32,056 nt of DNA from Desulfobacteraceae bacterium (GCA_024227235.1 JAAEKY010000643.1:1-32056); one strand, 5' to 3'; counted from the first letter of the stretch, positions 10,071 to 18,183 are shown. The notes: generated by a model from the letters alone, not told the origin. Made by a program: numbers and translations.

Positions 10071-10565
10071 TTATTTGTCCAGCATTTTTTTAGTCAGTAA
10101 TTGAAAGGTATGTTTCACCTCATCACCTGTTTTCGCGCTTGTTTGAACGACAATAATTCCCTTATCTTCAATATCTTTCAAGGTTAGATCATCTATCTCC
10201 CACTGATCTTGCAAATCCATTTTGTTTAAAACAAGTATAAATGGAACTTTCCCAATTGTTTTTTCTGCTATTTCTTTCAAATTTAGAGCGGTTGCAAGTG
10301 TTGATTTCCTTGTCCCATCAGCCACATATATTAGCCCTGAAGATCCTTTTAAATAGGAAAGTTGGACATGTTGGAATTCATCTTCTCCATGTAAATCCCA
10401 AATAATAAGATCAACAATTTCCTCGCCGATAGCCGTCTGCATTTTTTCAATTTTTACACCAACAGTTGTATGGTATTTATCTGAGAATATGCTGTGAACA
10501 TATCTTTCAACAAGACTGGTTTTTCCCACGGCAAATGCACCCAACATACAGATTTTTTTCTTCAT
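10071..10565 (-). CDS. Ras/Rab-like small GTPase
   Basis: A single-domain 164-residue Ras-superfamily GTPase. P-loop GAFAVGKT (9-16), switch I with Thr33-Thr34 in YHTTVGVK (Rab-like), switch II DLHGED (57-62), NKMD (114-117) and a SAKT motif (143-146) are all present. The position of Ras Gln61 holds Glu61, and the usual Ala59 is His, so intrinsic hydrolysis may be altered or need a partner supplying catalytic groups. There is no C-terminal Cys for lipidation. Bacterial relatives such as MglA and the less-known prokaryotic Ras-like families act as cytoplasmic switches. The gene lies three bases from the OmpA-like gene upstream and two from the kinase downstream, so the three products are probably made together. 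Confidence 0.9.
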   Translation of the reverse strand: MKKKICMLGAFAVGKTSLVERYVHSIFSDKYHTTVGVKIEKMQTAIGEEIVDLIIWDLHGEDEFQHVQLSYLKGSSGLIYVADGTRKSTLATALNLKEIAEKTIGKVPFILVLNKMDLQDQWEIDDLTLKDIEDKGIIVVQTSAKTGDEVKHTFQLLTKKMLDK

Positions 10566-10568
10566 GAT

Positions 10569-12317
10569 TTAGCTGCCTTTAGTTGAAAGTAGATAAAATG
10601 TATCAAAAGATACTGCTCTATTATATTGTCTGTCATCTTTATCATTTTCTTTTTTTAAAGGTTTATTATTTCCAACACCAGATATCGTAAGAAAGCTAGA
10701 ATTTATACCAAGGCCTGTCAAATAATTAAAAATATTTTCAGCTCTATTACGACTTAATTTCAGATTCAATTTTTCAGTTCCAGATGAATCTGCGTGTCCT
10801 GTAATCACAATCTGTAAAGGCTCTTTTAATTTGAATTGAAGCATTTGAATCGCTTTAATCTTTTGATAAACCTGGGTTAATCTTTGCTCCTGCTCCTTAA
10901 CCAGGTTTGTACTATTGTTTTCAAAATAAACCTTTATCGCCATCAGGCCCTTCACCGTGTTATTTAGTTTTTCTTTGTCAATGTTTTGGATTAGCCCTTC
11001 TTCAAAACCATCAATACCGGGAATTGTCAGGGCTGTTTTTTGAAATGTTTCTATCCAGTCTTGAGAGGCTTTTCCTCTAGCAAGAATACTGTTCCCGGAT
11101 AATTCTAATTTAATTGTTGATGGCGGCTTTAAAAGTTTATGCGCCCTTTGAAGAATAAATCCAGGGTCAAGACTGTAAAAGGGTTTCCAATGCGTGGTAA
11201 TCTTTATTCGCTTTTCTTCTTCTTTTTGCAGCAGGTTTAAGGGATCTTTGGCTAATGGATCCCGAAGACCTGAAATATGATAAATTCCCTGATTCTTTTG
11301 TGCAGAAACAATGATCAGTCCTTTTTGATTTTTAAGCCGTTCTAAATACCCCGTCCACATCATATTGGTTTTAAAAAGACTGAATCCCCATAAACCCAAT
11401 GAGGTCAGGATTAAAAATATAATAAACCAAGTTAGAAAAGAGATTTGTTTTTTATTTACTTTCTCTTGAAAATGTAAACCATCCTTTAATTGTTCACGAA
11501 AAATAGAAAAAGGAAGTGAATCACCATTAAATTTTTTTAAGGCCGCGCCTGATTTAATATGGATTTCTTCTATTAATTCTCTGTATTTAATCCGTAAATT
11601 CAAAGGGGGAGTCCCTCTTATTACCGCTGCAATTAAAGCTTGTTCACCATTCTCAATCCAAACACTTCTGTCGGATCCAATTCGTAATGTTTCAAGACCA
11701 TCTTCATCATCAGTTTGAAAAGAATCTTTTACGAAATTCTGGATAGCCGTCAACATTCCTGATACCAAATCAGGATCTTGGGTAATGGCATCTTTAGTCA
11801 CAACATGTTCTAAAACAATACCAGAGTCACGGTGGATTAAGAAAATTTGTTCAACCTGGTATACAAGCGTATGAAGTAAAATAATCTCAGCAAATTGTTT
11901 CTTTGTTTTAAATGCTTCAAAACGCCATTTCAGACCTTGAATAGAAAAACTGTGGTTTAACATTTGGTTGAGGGATTGAATCATTCCCATGATGGTTGAA
12001 GAAATCGCTTTTCTTATGCCTGGGCCCAATACAGGGAAGATAGCGTCTGCAAGTGCTTTTGGATTATTTTTAACAGAGACTTTTATAGATTCATCAATAA
12101 CAGGTTGAATAACACGAGATAATTTGTTGTTATTTATAATAGATAATGAAATGGCTTCTGGGAGTGTCTGGCTGATTTCTTTTGCTCTTACCATCGGGTC
12201 ATCCAGGCGATCTTCTATCCTCTGGATTTGCTCCTTTTCAGGTTTAAGCATCAAATCCTTTAACGAATCAAGCGTTTTGCTTTCAGCCGTTTTTGAACTC
12301 ATCTCACATGCCTTCAT
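10569..12317 (-). CDS. Inner-membrane protein with large N-terminal domain and periplasmic OmpA C-terminus
   Basis: 582 residues. There is no signal peptide; one membrane span lies at about 292-315. The N-terminal 290 residues should face the cytoplasm. They hold a helical part and a region (about 145-238) with EQIFLIHRDSGIVLEHV and DPDLVSGMLTAIQNFV, which looks like a roadblock/longin-type fold (inference). After the span come a BON-like segment (about 383-440) and an OmpA C-terminal domain (461-575) with peptidoglycan-binding residues Asp510 (GHADSSG) and Arg525 (LSRNRAE). It therefore probably anchors to the cell wall while the cytoplasmic part meets the adjacent GTPase. The second ATG at 12302 has a better-placed GAAGG site and may be the true start. 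Confidence 0.85.
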   Translation of the reverse strand: MKACEMSSKTAESKTLDSLKDLMLKPEKEQIQRIEDRLDDPMVRAKEISQTLPEAISLSIINNNKLSRVIQPVIDESIKVSVKNNPKALADAIFPVLGPGIRKAISSTIMGMIQSLNQMLNHSFSIQGLKWRFEAFKTKKQFAEIILLHTLVYQVEQIFLIHRDSGIVLEHVVTKDAITQDPDLVSGMLTAIQNFVKDSFQTDDEDGLETLRIGSDRSVWIENGEQALIAAVIRGTPPLNLRIKYRELIEEIHIKSGAALKKFNGDSLPFSIFREQLKDGLHFQEKVNKKQISFLTWFIIFLILTSLGLWGFSLFKTNMMWTGYLERLKNQKGLIIVSAQKNQGIYHISGLRDPLAKDPLNLLQKEEEKRIKITTHWKPFYSLDPGFILQRAHKLLKPPSTIKLELSGNSILARGKASQDWIETFQKTALTIPGIDGFEEGLIQNIDKEKLNNTVKGLMAIKVYFENNSTNLVKEQEQRLTQVYQKIKAIQMLQFKLKEPLQIVITGHADSSGTEKLNLKLSRNRAENIFNYLTGLGINSSFLTISGVGNNKPLKKENDKDDRQYNRAVSFDTFYLLSTKGS

Positions 12318-12338
12318 TCCCAGTTAGCAAAGATAGAG

Positions 12339-12947
12339 CTATTTCTCTTGATTTCTTAACGGCCCGTTACTATCCTCACCAGATAACCGCATGGCAATTT
12401 CAAGGAAAAAACCTGATAGGTCCGACCGATTTACCTTTGCATCATCTAATTCTTGAGCAGTTTCTTTTAAATTATTAGACGCATGATCGTACTTTGATAG
12501 TATTTCTACAGACAATTGTTTAGATTGCTCTAAAATCTGGTCCCTTAGTTCAGTGGATTTCTTTGCTAAATTTTCTTCATCGTTTAGAAGCTTTTTATTC
12601 AAAGATTCAAATGCCTCTTTCAATTCTTTTTGAATGCTTTTATCCGAATCTACCCGCTCATTTGACTCATTTTTAATCCGAGAGTTTATATCTTTTATTT
12701 CCTGTTTAATATAAACTTCCAGAGCATCAATCCTTTTGATCAATTCTTCTTTGAGTTCTGCAGCATCCTGTGTGAGCTGATTTTCCATTCGGATGAAACG
12801 TTTTTCGTAATCCTTTGCCTGATTGCCAAAAAGGATATCACGAATTTGATCCATACTCCCAGCATCAGCCATATCCCCTCCAGTTCCAACTATCGTTTTT
12901 TTGTGGTTAGATTGTTCAGATTTTTTAGATTTGCGAGCACTATTCAT
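12339..12947 (-). CDS. Coiled-coil protein heading the GTPase/OmpA operon
   Basis: The protein has 202 residues when begun at ATG 12947, which follows AAGGAG by seven bases. A longer reading from TTG 12965 would contain that ribosome site and is less likely. A basic Ser/Lys N-terminus is followed by SMDQIRDILFGNQAKDYEKR (32-50), then a long heptad-rich charged helix (about 50-170). The C-terminal segment is NRSDLSGFFLEIAMRLSGED (173-191). There is no membrane span or signal. I recall similar coiled-coil proteins with an IRDILFG-type start and a C-terminal LxE.A.RL motif next to OmpA-like genes in other bacteria; this needs a search. The function is unknown; an adaptor or filament-forming role is conceivable. 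Confidence 0.8.
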   Translation of the reverse strand: MNSARKSKKSEQSNHKKTIVGTGGDMADAGSMDQIRDILFGNQAKDYEKRFIRMENQLTQDAAELKEELIKRIDALEVYIKQEIKDINSRIKNESNERVDSDKSIQKELKEAFESLNKKLLNDEENLAKKSTELRDQILEQSKQLSVEILSKYDHASNNLKETAQELDDAKVNRSDLSGFFLEIAMRLSGEDSNGPLRNQEK

Positions 12948-13018
12948 TGCCAATCTCCTTTCCAATAATCTTGTTAGACGAAAATTAAAAATAAATTAAA
13001 GATTGAAGAATACTATTA

Positions 13019-13047
13019 TTTTTAATCAAATGAATTAGTTAAGTCAA
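13019..13047 (-). promoter_or_regulatory. Possible promoter of the coiled-coil/OmpA/GTPase/kinase operon
   Basis: On the minus strand TTGACT (13047-13042) is separated by 17 bases from TAAAAA (13024-13019), about 70 bases upstream of the first gene. The match is five of six and four of six to the sigma-70 consensus, in AT-rich DNA where chance matches are common. Confidence 0.35.
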
Positions 13048-13157
13048 TGATAGTTTGTCTATTTATCCAAAACCTTGCAGATGATTTGAGCCATTACCTG
13101 GCATTTAACCAGTTTAACCAGAATATCAAGGAACTTAATAATAGATAGAATAATAGT

Positions 13158-14954
13158 TTATATCTTTTCTTTTTTGAGTAAGTGATAGTACTCACCCTTT
13201 AAGTTGACAAGGTCTGGATGAGATCCTTGTTCTCTGATTTTTCCATCCCTTAAAAGGAGAATCGTGTCACACTCTTTAACAGTAGACAGCCTGTGGGCAA
13301 TGATAATGGAAAGTCGTCCCTGCATGAGCTTTTTCATGGCATCATGAACCTTTTGCTCTGACTGTGAATCCATATAGGATGTGGCTTCGTCAAAAATAAT
13401 CAGGTCAGGGTTAAACGCAAATGCCCGAGAGATACACACCAGTTGCTTCTCCCCACTGGATAACGGGCGGCCCCCCTCTTTTATTATGGTGTCTAATCCT
13501 GAAAATTTTTTAAATAGAAAATTACAGTTTGCATTTTGTAAGGCTTTCTCAAGACTTGTTGTGTCCATATCCAAACCTGACGGTGTGATATTTTCTCTGA
13601 TACTGCCGGAAAATAAAATTGAATCTTGCATGACAAGCGCTGTCTTGCTTCTGATATCTTCAATATTGACTGAGTTGATATTAATTTGGTTAATAAAAAT
13701 ATCGCCGCTGTCTTGTTTATAAAAGCCGGTGAGCAGGTTGATAATAGAACTTTTTCCAGAGCCTGTTTGTCCTACGATTCCAATTGAGTTGCCTTCTGGA
13801 AGATGAAAACTAATGTTTTTTAATACGATTTTATTTTTTTCATATGAAAAATTTACCTGGTCAAAAGTGACGCTGGAAATTTTATCAATTTGGTTTCTAT
13901 TTTTACTGATTCGTTGTTTGGCTTTATCAGTATTCAGTATGTTGATAATTCGTTCGCCAGAAGCAAGCGCACTTTGAAGTAAATTAAATTTTTCAGATAA
14001 GTCTCTTAAAGGTCGGAAAAACAGTTTCATATAGGTTAAAAAGGCGACAAGCTCTCCTAAGGTAAGAGATGCCTCAATGACTTCAAAACTTCCGACCCAG
14101 ATAATAATAGCCACGCTAAACACGCCTAAAAAGCTGATAAAGGGCATAAAGATGGAAAATATTTTGATTTGATAAAGAGTGGCTTTAAAATGTTCAAAAT
14201 TAAGCGTTTCAAACCGTTGCATAAAAGTATTATGGCTGGAGGTCGTCTGAATGATGTTAATTCCTGCGATGGCTTCTGAAAAACTGTGATTAATTTCTGC
14301 AATTTTTTGACGAATGGTCCTGAACGCATTTCTCAATACTTTTGAAAAAAAACCAATGCTGATTACAATCACTGGAACAAGACCTGTTAAGTAAAGCGCA
14401 AGTTTGCTGTTAATGGTGAATAAAATGGCCAGGATTCCGGTCATCATAATCAGATCTTTAAAAACAAAAATCAGAATACTGGTGAACATTTCGTTCATAT
14501 TTTCAACATCTCCAGCCACACGGGACACCATTCTTCCACTTGAGTTTTTATCATAGAAGGAAACGGGTAAGTGGGTCATGTGAGAAAACAAAGCGTTTCG
14601 TAAGTTTAAAATGATTTTTTGTCCGGTATATTCCATAAAAAGGGATTGGAAAAAATCAATAATAAATGTGGTAAGGATGAATACCGCAAAAACAGTACAA
14701 AAGATCTGAAAAGACTCAATTCCAAACCCAAAAAGAGAGGTGCCTTTTTCAGGGCTTACCGGAACAATAAATCCGTCAAACGCTTTTTGGGTAAAAATTG
14801 GCATGAATAGCTCAAGCAAAGTTACCAGAAAAACAAGTAAGGTTGAAAAGCATAGCATCCAAACATATGGCCTGATATAAGGCCACAATGCTTTAATTAC
14901 CTTCAAATCCTCAAGCTTGATTTCTTTTTCTTCTATAGGGTTATCAGGCGCCAT
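13158..14954 (-). CDS. ABC exporter half-transporter, subunit B (degenerate signature)
   Basis: A type IV (exporter-fold) ABC half-transporter of 598 residues when begun at ATG 14954, which follows AGGAGG and overlaps the upstream stop by 11 bases. A longer frame from 15020 lacks a ribosome site. Six membrane helices occupy about the first 300 residues. The nucleotide-binding domain has Walker A GQTGSGKS (394-401), a Q-loop with VMQDS, signature LSSGE (497-501) instead of LSGGQ, Walker B with catalytic Glu522 in IIFDEATS, and switch His553 in AHRLS. With its partner it should form a heterodimer of the TM287/288 or BmrCD kind, exporting lipids, drugs or peptides. The substrate cannot be inferred. 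Confidence 0.9.
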   Translation of the reverse strand: MAPDNPIEEKEIKLEDLKVIKALWPYIRPYVWMLCFSTLLVFLVTLLELFMPIFTQKAFDGFIVPVSPEKGTSLFGFGIESFQIFCTVFAVFILTTFIIDFFQSLFMEYTGQKIILNLRNALFSHMTHLPVSFYDKNSSGRMVSRVAGDVENMNEMFTSILIFVFKDLIMMTGILAILFTINSKLALYLTGLVPVIVISIGFFSKVLRNAFRTIRQKIAEINHSFSEAIAGINIIQTTSSHNTFMQRFETLNFEHFKATLYQIKIFSIFMPFISFLGVFSVAIIIWVGSFEVIEASLTLGELVAFLTYMKLFFRPLRDLSEKFNLLQSALASGERIINILNTDKAKQRISKNRNQIDKISSVTFDQVNFSYEKNKIVLKNISFHLPEGNSIGIVGQTGSGKSSIINLLTGFYKQDSGDIFINQININSVNIEDIRSKTALVMQDSILFSGSIRENITPSGLDMDTTSLEKALQNANCNFLFKKFSGLDTIIKEGGRPLSSGEKQLVCISRAFAFNPDLIIFDEATSYMDSQSEQKVHDAMKKLMQGRLSIIIAHRLSTVKECDTILLLRDGKIREQGSHPDLVNLKGEYYHLLKKEKI

Positions 14955-16671
14955 GTTCCTCCTCAAACTGTTGAACCAGGAAGGACTCTTTATAAAAACG
15001 GTCTGTCTGGATGAGCTCACTATGGGTTCCTGAATGATGGATACTGCCGTTTTTCAATATATAAATTTTATCGCAGGATGCCAGGGCTGATATCCTGTGA
15101 GATACAATAACGAATGTTGCATTAAGACTCAATCGGTTAATCCCTTCGATAACTTTCGAGGCGGTGTGAGTATCCATCTGGCTGATAGGATCATCCAAAA
15201 TTACAATGGGTTTTTCAAGCATCAAGGTTCGTGCAAGGGCGATTCTTTGTTTTTGGCCACCGGATAGAGTAATCCCCCTTTCACCCACAATGGTATCAAA
15301 ACCATCCGGCATTTCTTTTATCGTATCCTTCAAACAGCAAACCTTTAGTATTTGTTCCAGCCTGTTTTCATTCATATCCTGTCCCATCATAATATTTTCT
15401 CTAATAGTACCTGAAAAAAGAAAGGATTCTTGAGGCATAAGTGCAATATGACCTCTTAGAAAATCAAGATGTATAGATGTTACATCAATATTATCTATGC
15501 AGATTTTGCCTTTATTCGTATTGTAAAGTCTGGGAATCAATTGTGTTAGACTGGTTTTGCCGGAACCTGGTGGGCCGCTGATACCAATAGAGGCCCCTGA
15601 ATCAATATCCAGATTAATATCTGAAAGAATAGATGTCGCATTGTCATAGGCAAAGCTGACATCCTTAAACTGGATATTCCCCTTTATTTTTTTTAGATCA
15701 ACCGGGTGATCAGGTGAGCTGACAGAAGCCTTAGATTCTATGAGTATATTAATTCTTTTTAAGGATGCCATTCCCCTTTGAAACAAGTTTGTCATCCACC
15801 CAATGGCAATAACCGGCCATGCTAAAATCCCTAAATATTGAATAAAAGCCACAAGTTCCCCCGGAGAGAGAACCTGTTGCATAACCAGAAAACCACCATA
15901 GAAGATAACAATGATAGTCGATAAGTTAAAAAATAATCCCAGCAATGGTTTTAAGAGTGCTGTGACAAATGCTCGCCTCAGATTTTTTTTAAAGTAATCT
16001 GTGGATGCTGTTTCAACCTTCTTACCGATAAAGGTTTCAAAATTGAATACTTTGATAATGCGGATACCAAAAAAACTTTCTCTGACAAGCTCAGTCAGTT
16101 GGGAATAGGATTCCTGGGCTGTTTTATGAAACACATACATTTTTTTGCCAAGCGTTCGGGTTACAATAATTAGAAACGGCATGGGGATCATTGCAAAAGC
16201 TGTCAGTTTTGGATGGGTCCAAAGCATGATTGCAAGTGTAGTCCCCCCAAGCAAGATGGTATCCACAAGCACAATCAGACCAAAACCAAATGCCATTCTG
16301 ATATGATTAATATCACTGACGGCATGGGCCATGATATCCCCTGTTTTAACTTTATCAAAATAGGTCATGTCAAGGTTAAGGATATGTTTGAAAAGATCAT
16401 CCCGTATCCCTTTTTCAACATGTCTTGCACTGCCCATCAGAAGATTGCGCCAGCCAAATCTCAATCCTGCCATAACAAGGCCTAAAAATAAAATAAATAT
16501 ACATTGAAAAAACAGTGTCTTACTATCTAAAGAAGCTGAACTCAATGTATCAATGGCATGTTTAACAATCTGGGGGATGACCAGTTGTGTGGCATCTACA
16601 ATGATCATGCATATGATGCCCAAGATAATTTTATATAGATTTTTCTTTATATATGGATAAATCAGTTTCAA
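14944..16671 (-). CDS. ABC exporter half-transporter, subunit A (Asp in place of catalytic Glu)
   Basis: This 575-residue half-transporter has six predicted membrane helices (about 10-310) and one nucleotide-binding domain. Walker A is GPPGSGKT (366-373), the Q-loop Gln is 414, the signature is a normal LSGGQ (469-473) and the switch His is 525. Walker B reads IVILDD: the catalytic Glu position holds Asp494. Its own ATP site should therefore be weak, while its normal signature completes the partner's active site. The start is TTG at 16671 with no clear ribosome site; no better in-frame start leaves the first helix intact. It overlaps the next gene by 11 bases, so translation is probably coupled. 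Confidence 0.9.
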   Translation of the reverse strand: MKLIYPYIKKNLYKIILGIICMIIVDATQLVIPQIVKHAIDTLSSASLDSKTLFFQCIFILFLGLVMAGLRFGWRNLLMGSARHVEKGIRDDLFKHILNLDMTYFDKVKTGDIMAHAVSDINHIRMAFGFGLIVLVDTILLGGTTLAIMLWTHPKLTAFAMIPMPFLIIVTRTLGKKMYVFHKTAQESYSQLTELVRESFFGIRIIKVFNFETFIGKKVETASTDYFKKNLRRAFVTALLKPLLGLFFNLSTIIVIFYGGFLVMQQVLSPGELVAFIQYLGILAWPVIAIGWMTNLFQRGMASLKRINILIESKASVSSPDHPVDLKKIKGNIQFKDVSFAYDNATSILSDINLDIDSGASIGISGPPGSGKTSLTQLIPRLYNTNKGKICIDNIDVTSIHLDFLRGHIALMPQESFLFSGTIRENIMMGQDMNENRLEQILKVCCLKDTIKEMPDGFDTIVGERGITLSGGQKQRIALARTLMLEKPIVILDDPISQMDTHTASKVIEGINRLSLNATFVIVSHRISALASCDKIYILKNGSIHHSGTHSELIQTDRFYKESFLVQQFEEEHGA

Positions 16672-16777
16672 AATATTTAGTCTAAGCTTAAAATTTGTGT
16701 AATTATCAAAATAGACATTTTTTTTGTATTTGCAATTTTTAAATTGAATCGTTGTTTGTCACATTATGTAACTATTG

Positions 16778-16793
16778 CCAAAAAGCTTTTTGG
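16778..16793. promoter_or_regulatory. Perfect 16-base palindrome upstream of the ABC genes
   Basis: CCAAAAAGCTTTTTGG is fully self-complementary. It lies about 107 bases upstream of the ABC subunit A start, in non-coding DNA. It could be an operator for a dimeric regulator or a small RNA hairpin. No regulator gene is adjacent. Confidence 0.35.
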
Positions 16794-16801
16794 ATTCAGC
16801 T

Positions 16802-16951
16802 GATGGTTAAGCTGATGGTTAAAGAGATAATGCTTTTCACTCAATTTTAACGGACGTCGCGTCCGTTGAAAGCTTAAAATAAGCAATTCCCAAGGCGTCC
16901 TGTCAAAATGCTTATTAAAAGGCTGTTCTAACCATCACCTCTTTAACCATC
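16802..16951. repeat. MITE-like or regulatory palindromic element with four GATGGTTA motifs
   Basis: This fills most of the 322-base gene-free stretch 16672-16993. GATGGTTA occurs directly twice on the left (16802-16809, 16814-16821) and, inverted, twice on the right (16929-16936, 16944-16951). The pair GATGGTTAAAGAG (16814-16826) and CTCTTTAACCATC (16939-16951) is a perfect 13-base inverted repeat. Between them is a strong hairpin, AACGGACG-TCG-CGTCCGTT (16849-16867), extendable to 12 pairs, and a second stem, AATAAGCA/TGCTTATT (16878-16885/16909-16916). No open frame is credible inside. It may be a mobile miniature repeat or a multi-site operator region. Confidence 0.6.
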
Positions 16952-16993
16952 TGTATCGCAACCTTATCAAGAAGAAATATTTAATGGCAATGG

Positions 16994-17590
16994 TTATAAT
17001 TCGATTTTCATAAATCCTACTTGAAATGGTAGGTGATCAAATTTTTTTGTTTCTACATATACAAATCCAAGTGTTTCATACCATTTTTTAAGGACCTCCT
17101 GTTCTGCAATGATGCCGATACTCATTGTATTTGAATCCATTTGTCTTGCCCGGCTAAACATATATTCAACAAGTTTTTCCCCCAATCCCTTGTGTCGGAA
17201 TTCAGGGAGGACTGCCAGGCGTTCAAGGTATGAGATATTATTCTCCGCAATTTCTAATCCTGCGCAACCTATTGGGATACCGTCTTTATACAGAATGCTG
17301 TATTTTACACCCCGCGCCATATCTTTTTTTATCCAATCATCCGTACAATTGGAAGGATGCTTTGGGCAATTATCTTGTGTCAGGTTAAAGGTTTGTGCCA
17401 CATCCTGATATGACAGACGGATCAAATCAGATAAAGCATGAGCATCCTTAGCCGCTGCTTTTTGAATCACAATTTTATCACCATTGCTTTTTTTAAATAA
17501 GACTTTTGTGTCTCCTGGTTTTTTATTATCAAGTCTGGCAGGGATATTTCCAGTGGGATGATCAGCTTCCAGTGGGTGTCGAATATTCAT
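16994..17590 (-). CDS. GNAT-family N-acetyltransferase
   Basis: A 198-residue protein with a GNAT fold, which moves an acetyl group from acetyl-CoA to an amine. The acetyl-CoA-binding signature is RHKGLG, within LAVLPEFRHKGLGEKLVEY. The later WYETLGFVYVETKKF strand is also typical. I chose ATG 17590 because AGGAGA lies six bases before it; a reading from 17614 would contain that site. The Cys- and His-containing insertion TQDNCPKHPSNCTDDW (about residues 72-87 of the short form) is less usual and could bind metal. The substrate is unknown. It is divergent from the SixA-like gene. Confidence 0.85.
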   Translation of the reverse strand: MNIRHPLEADHPTGNIPARLDNKKPGDTKVLFKKSNGDKIVIQKAAAKDAHALSDLIRLSYQDVAQTFNLTQDNCPKHPSNCTDDWIKKDMARGVKYSILYKDGIPIGCAGLEIAENNISYLERLAVLPEFRHKGLGEKLVEYMFSRARQMDSNTMSIGIIAEQEVLKKWYETLGFVYVETKKFDHLPFQVGFMKIEL

Positions 17591-17658
17591 ATCAGCTCTC
17601 CTAATTGCATACATTTCAAAATCATTTAGGATTTGATTCTAATGAAAGTAAAGATTCC

Positions 17659-17688
17659 TTGTCAACATCCTAATAAACCTTTAATAAT
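17659..17688 (+). promoter_or_regulatory. Possible promoter of the SixA-like gene
   Basis: TTGTCA (17659-17664) and AATAAT (17683-17688) are 18 bases apart, each a five-of-six match to the sigma-70 consensus, in the divergent gap about 40 bases before the start. Confidence 0.45.
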
Positions 17689-17727
17689 TAATTTTAATTA
17701 TAATTTAATAAAAAAAAGGCGGCGGTT

Positions 17728-18183
17728 ATGGCGATATTTTTAGTACAGCACGGCATCTGCCATTCAAAGGACCAGGATCCTGAAAAGGGGCTGTCCGAAA
17801 TTGGATTTGAAAATACTAGTAAAATTGCTCAAGTGGCTAAGGCCTATAAGATTCCCGTATTGAAAATTGTTCAAAGTGGCAAGAAAAGAGCCGAGCAAAC
17901 AGCTACAATATTTAAAGAGATTCTTGATGTAAAAGACCCTTGTGAACGAATCAATGGTATTAAACCTTTAGACAACGTTAAAGCGTTTGCTGATGGGATT
18001 GATCCGAATTCAAATGTAATGATTGTCGGCCATTTACCGTTTATGGCGAGACTGGTTTCATATCTGACAGCAGGCTCTGAAAATTTGAAGGTATATAAGT
18101 TTCAAAATTCTGGTATTGTCTGTCTTGATTTTGAAGAGGGTTCTTGGTTTATAAAATGGACTTTAAACCCAGATATTTCATAA
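17728..18183 (+). CDS. SixA-like histidine phosphatase
   Basis: A 151-residue histidine phosphatase superfamily protein, close in size to SixA, which removes phosphate from phospho-His of HPt domains. The catalytic His8 is in LVQHG, where the usual RHG Arg is Gln7. Other expected motifs are the phosphate-binding Arg54 in SGKKRAEQTA and His102 in VGHLPFM. The Gln variant also recurs in SixA-like proteins I know, so activity is plausible. GGCGGCGG lies before the ATG. A histidine kinase and a REC-HD-GYP gene occur in the window, but no HPt protein, so its partner is unknown. Confidence 0.85.
   Translation: MAIFLVQHGICHSKDQDPEKGLSEIGFENTSKIAQVAKAYKIPVLKIVQSGKKRAEQTATIFKEILDVKDPCERINGIKPLDNVKAFADGIDPNSNVMIVGHLPFMARLVSYLTAGSENLKVYKFQNSGIVCLDFEEGSWFIKWTLNPDIS

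Noticed and set aside
13070..13105. Minus-strand TGGC...TGCA resembling a sigma-54 promoter
   Set aside because: The GG to GC spacing is two bases too long for the -24/-12 consensus.
16944..16960. AACCATCT shared with the palindrome at 30654-30792
   Set aside because: The similarity fades after eight bases; I cannot show that the two elements are related.
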